This document shows, one piece after another, positions 22,934 to 24,132 of a stretch of 24,132 nt of DNA. Position 1 is the first letter of the stretch. Each line of letters opens with the position of its first letter. A model generated the notes under the pieces. The model worked only from the letters and a program-made list of their open reading frames with translations. It was not told the origin of the DNA and ran no database searches. Made by a program: the position numbers and the translations under genes. Origin of the DNA: JBDUDR01 sp040002845 (GTDB taxonomy: Bacteria; Actinomycetota; Actinomycetes; Propionibacteriales; Nocardioidaceae); contig JBDUDR010000029.1 of the NCBI GenBank assembly GCA_040002845.1, positions 1 to 24,132 on the forward strand, given 5' to 3'.

Positions 22934-23505
22934 CCGCGAATCTCCTCGGTCAGCTCGTCTGTGTCGATGTCCCTGCATCTTCGTGCGCTGCATCTTTCGT
23001 GCGCTGCATCTTCGTGCGCTGCGTCGTCGTAGTTGTGGGAGAACAGCAGCGTCTCCAGGTGCAGGCGGGTCCTCGGCCACAGGGCAATCGCCATCGATGT
23101 CAGTGCGAGTGCGACGTCTCGGGCGATGTCCCATGGGTACTTCGCGGTGGCATCAGTTGCGGTAGCGCCACCACCACCGAAGCATCCACACTCGATCTGG
23201 ATGCCACGCGCCCAGGCCGCCGAGATCCCGATGATGAACGCTAGTTGCATCACGGCCGATACGGCTGCCGCGACTCGGGTGCCCAGCCCGACGACGAGCA
23301 GCACGCCGACCGCGATCTCGACCACCGGCAGCGCGTACCCGACAGTGGGCACGACTGCCTCGGGAAGGAGCTGGTACGAACGCACGGCGCGGACGCTCCC
23401 GGCAGGGTCGGGGAGCTTGAGCCAGCCGGCCACGATCCAGACGACGCCGACGATCAAGCGTGCGACGAGACCGAGCCACGGCCACCAGCGCCGAAGAGTC
23501 GCCAC
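22930..23505 (-). CDS. DoxX/MauE-type redox-associated membrane protein
   Basis: A 191-residue protein with four membrane segments (about 11-29, 54-74, 77-100 and 129-143) and the paired cysteines Cys106/Cys108 in IECGCFGGGG on the non-cytoplasmic side, a mark of MauE/DoxX-like proteins that work with thioredoxin-fold partners. Motifs VGVVWIVAGWLKL and LPVVEIAVGVLLV are typical. The start is GTG 23503-23505, supported by GGGAGG 4 nt upstream; the longer frame to 23568 lacks a site. The C-terminal tail (about 157-191) is encoded by a 15-bp tandem repeat, giving DAAHEDAAHE, then an extra base changes the frame to RCSARRCRD. The stop overlaps the DsbA-like start by 4 nt. Orn is divergent, 110 bp away. 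Confidence 0.88.
   Translation of the reverse strand: MATLRRWWPWLGLVARLIVGVVWIVAGWLKLPDPAGSVRAVRSYQLLPEAVVPTVGYALPVVEIAVGVLLVVGLGTRVAAAVSAVMQLAFIIGISAAWARGIQIECGCFGGGGATATDATAKYPWDIARDVALALTSMAIALWPRTRLHLETLLFSHNYDDAAHEDAAHERCSARRCRDIDTDELTEEIRG
22975..23020. repeat. 15-bp tandem repeat, three copies, the middle one with an extra base
   Basis: GCATCTTCGTGCGCT stands at 22975-22989 and 23006-23020. The middle copy (22990-23005) is GCATCTTTCGTGCGCT, one T longer. On the minus strand this codes the tail of the DoxX-like protein (DAAHE per unit); the extra base shifts its frame. Without it the frame would end at a TGA about 22 nt before the DsbA-like start instead of overlapping it. Confidence 0.9.
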
Positions 23506-23601
23506 GGTCCTCCCGTTCGTCCGGTCCGTCTGGTTGAGGGCATACGCAATCGTCCTCCCAAGGCGCAAACGACCACGGCAGGGGGTGCGTTCCCGGTGTC
23601 G

Positions 23602-23607
23602 TAGGGT
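23602..23607 (+). promoter_or_regulatory. -10 element (TAGGGT) of leaderless orn
   Basis: TAGGGT ends 8 nt before the GTG at 23616, with no Shine-Dalgarno sequence in between, predicting that transcription starts at or next to the start codon. Confidence 0.45.
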
Positions 23608-23615
23608 GAGTGCCC

Positions 23616-24132
23616 GTGAGCGACAGACTGGTGTGGATCGACTGTGAGATGACCGGCCTCGACCTCGAGGCCGACGCTCTCATCGAGGTCGCCGCCCTGG
23701 TCACCGACTTCGACCTCAACGTCCTCGGACAGGGAGTTGACGTGGTCGTCAAGCCCCCGGACGGCGCGCTGGAGCAGATGGAGGAGATCGTCCGGCGCAT
23801 GCACACCGACTCCCAACTGCTGGCCGAGCTGGACTCCGGCATGACTCTCGAGGCGGCCGAGACGCTGGTCCTCGACTACGTCAAGACCCACGTTGCGGAA
23901 TCCGGAAAGGCACCGCTAGCCGGCAACACGGTCGGCACCGACCGGATGTTCCTCGCGCGCGACATGCGCAAGCTCGAGTCGTACCTGCACTACCGGATCG
24001 TCGACGTGTCCTCGATCAAGGAGCTTTCGCGGCGGTGGTATCCCAAGGTCTATTTCGCGGCGCCGAAGAAGAGTGGAAACCACCGGGCGCTGGCCGACAT
24101 CCGCGAGAGCATCGAGGAGCTGCGCTACTACC
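23616..24132 (+). CDS. orn: Oligoribonuclease Orn (3' end outside window)
   Basis: The first 172 residues of a protein usually near 200 long; the frame is open to the last base, so it is cut by the window, not broken. Orn is a DEDDh 3'-5' exonuclease that finishes RNA decay by degrading dinucleotides, including pGpG from c-di-GMP. All five catalytic residues are visible: Asp9 and Glu11 in WIDCEMTGLD, Asp109 in NTVGTDRMF, and His156 and Asp161 in GNHRALADI. The GTG start directly opens the conserved N-terminus and a -10 hexamer ends 8 nt before it. Divergent from the DoxX-like gene. Confidence 0.96.
   Translation, partial: MSDRLVWIDCEMTGLDLEADALIEVAALVTDFDLNVLGQGVDVVVKPPDGALEQMEEIVRRMHTDSQLLAELDSGMTLEAAETLVLDYVKTHVAESGKAPLAGNTVGTDRMFLARDMRKLESYLHYRIVDVSSIKELSRRWYPKVYFAAPKKSGNHRALADIRESIEELRYY

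Overview
The window is high-G+C DNA (my estimate is mid-60s percent) from an actinobacterium. The evidence is strong G/C bias at third codon positions, an ettA-ssbB gene pair, a paired bacterial dynamin operon, an egtABCD ergothioneine cluster, and many genes with a TANNNT -10 hexamer 6-8 nt before the start codon (leaderless mRNAs). A member of Propionibacteriales or a neighbouring order is plausible, but nothing here fixes the genus.

Layout. 1-2693 (+): a thiolase, then a MarR regulator and a SAM methyltransferase. 2718-11116 (all -): read in transcription order, two tandem PrsW-type membrane proteases, two dynamin-like GTPases overlapping by 4 nt, an SsbB-type single-strand DNA-binding protein and EttA. 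11234-11310 (+): tRNA-Arg(TCT). 11311-13427: an AT-richer, gene-poor, decaying stretch just downstream of the tRNA. It holds a frameshifted two-helix membrane gene under a promoter/operator, a possible orphan small gene, a SnoaL-like gene, a nonsense-mutated LuxR fragment and an unidentified zinc-ribbon-like remnant. I see no integrase and no duplicated tRNA end, so an integrated element is inferred, not shown. 13428-15701 (-): an LCP-family cell-wall ligase with four predicted membrane segments, and a multi-pass membrane protein. 15793-17250 (+): a DUF2237 protein and an M20 amidohydrolase broken by an internal out-of-frame deletion.

17428-21737 (+): egtA, egtB, egtC and egtD, which together make hercynylcysteine sulfoxide, the last intermediate before ergothioneine. 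No egtE follows; a strong hairpin terminator does. 21738-22123 is a structured intergenic region with overlapping, mutually exclusive hairpins ahead of a possible tiny ORF. 22124-23505 (-): a DoxX/MauE-type membrane protein translationally coupled to a membrane-anchored DsbA-like oxidoreductase. A 15-bp tandem repeat with one extra base sits at the end of the doxX-like gene. 23616 to the window end (+): oligoribonuclease (orn), cut by the window.

The least ordinary parts are the tRNA-adjacent island with its operator-controlled leaderless micro-gene, the hairpin array between egtD and the DsbA gene, the repeat-dependent doxX end, and the deleted M20 gene that still keeps an in-phase direct repeat in its promoter. 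All calls come from reading the sequence; no database search was run.
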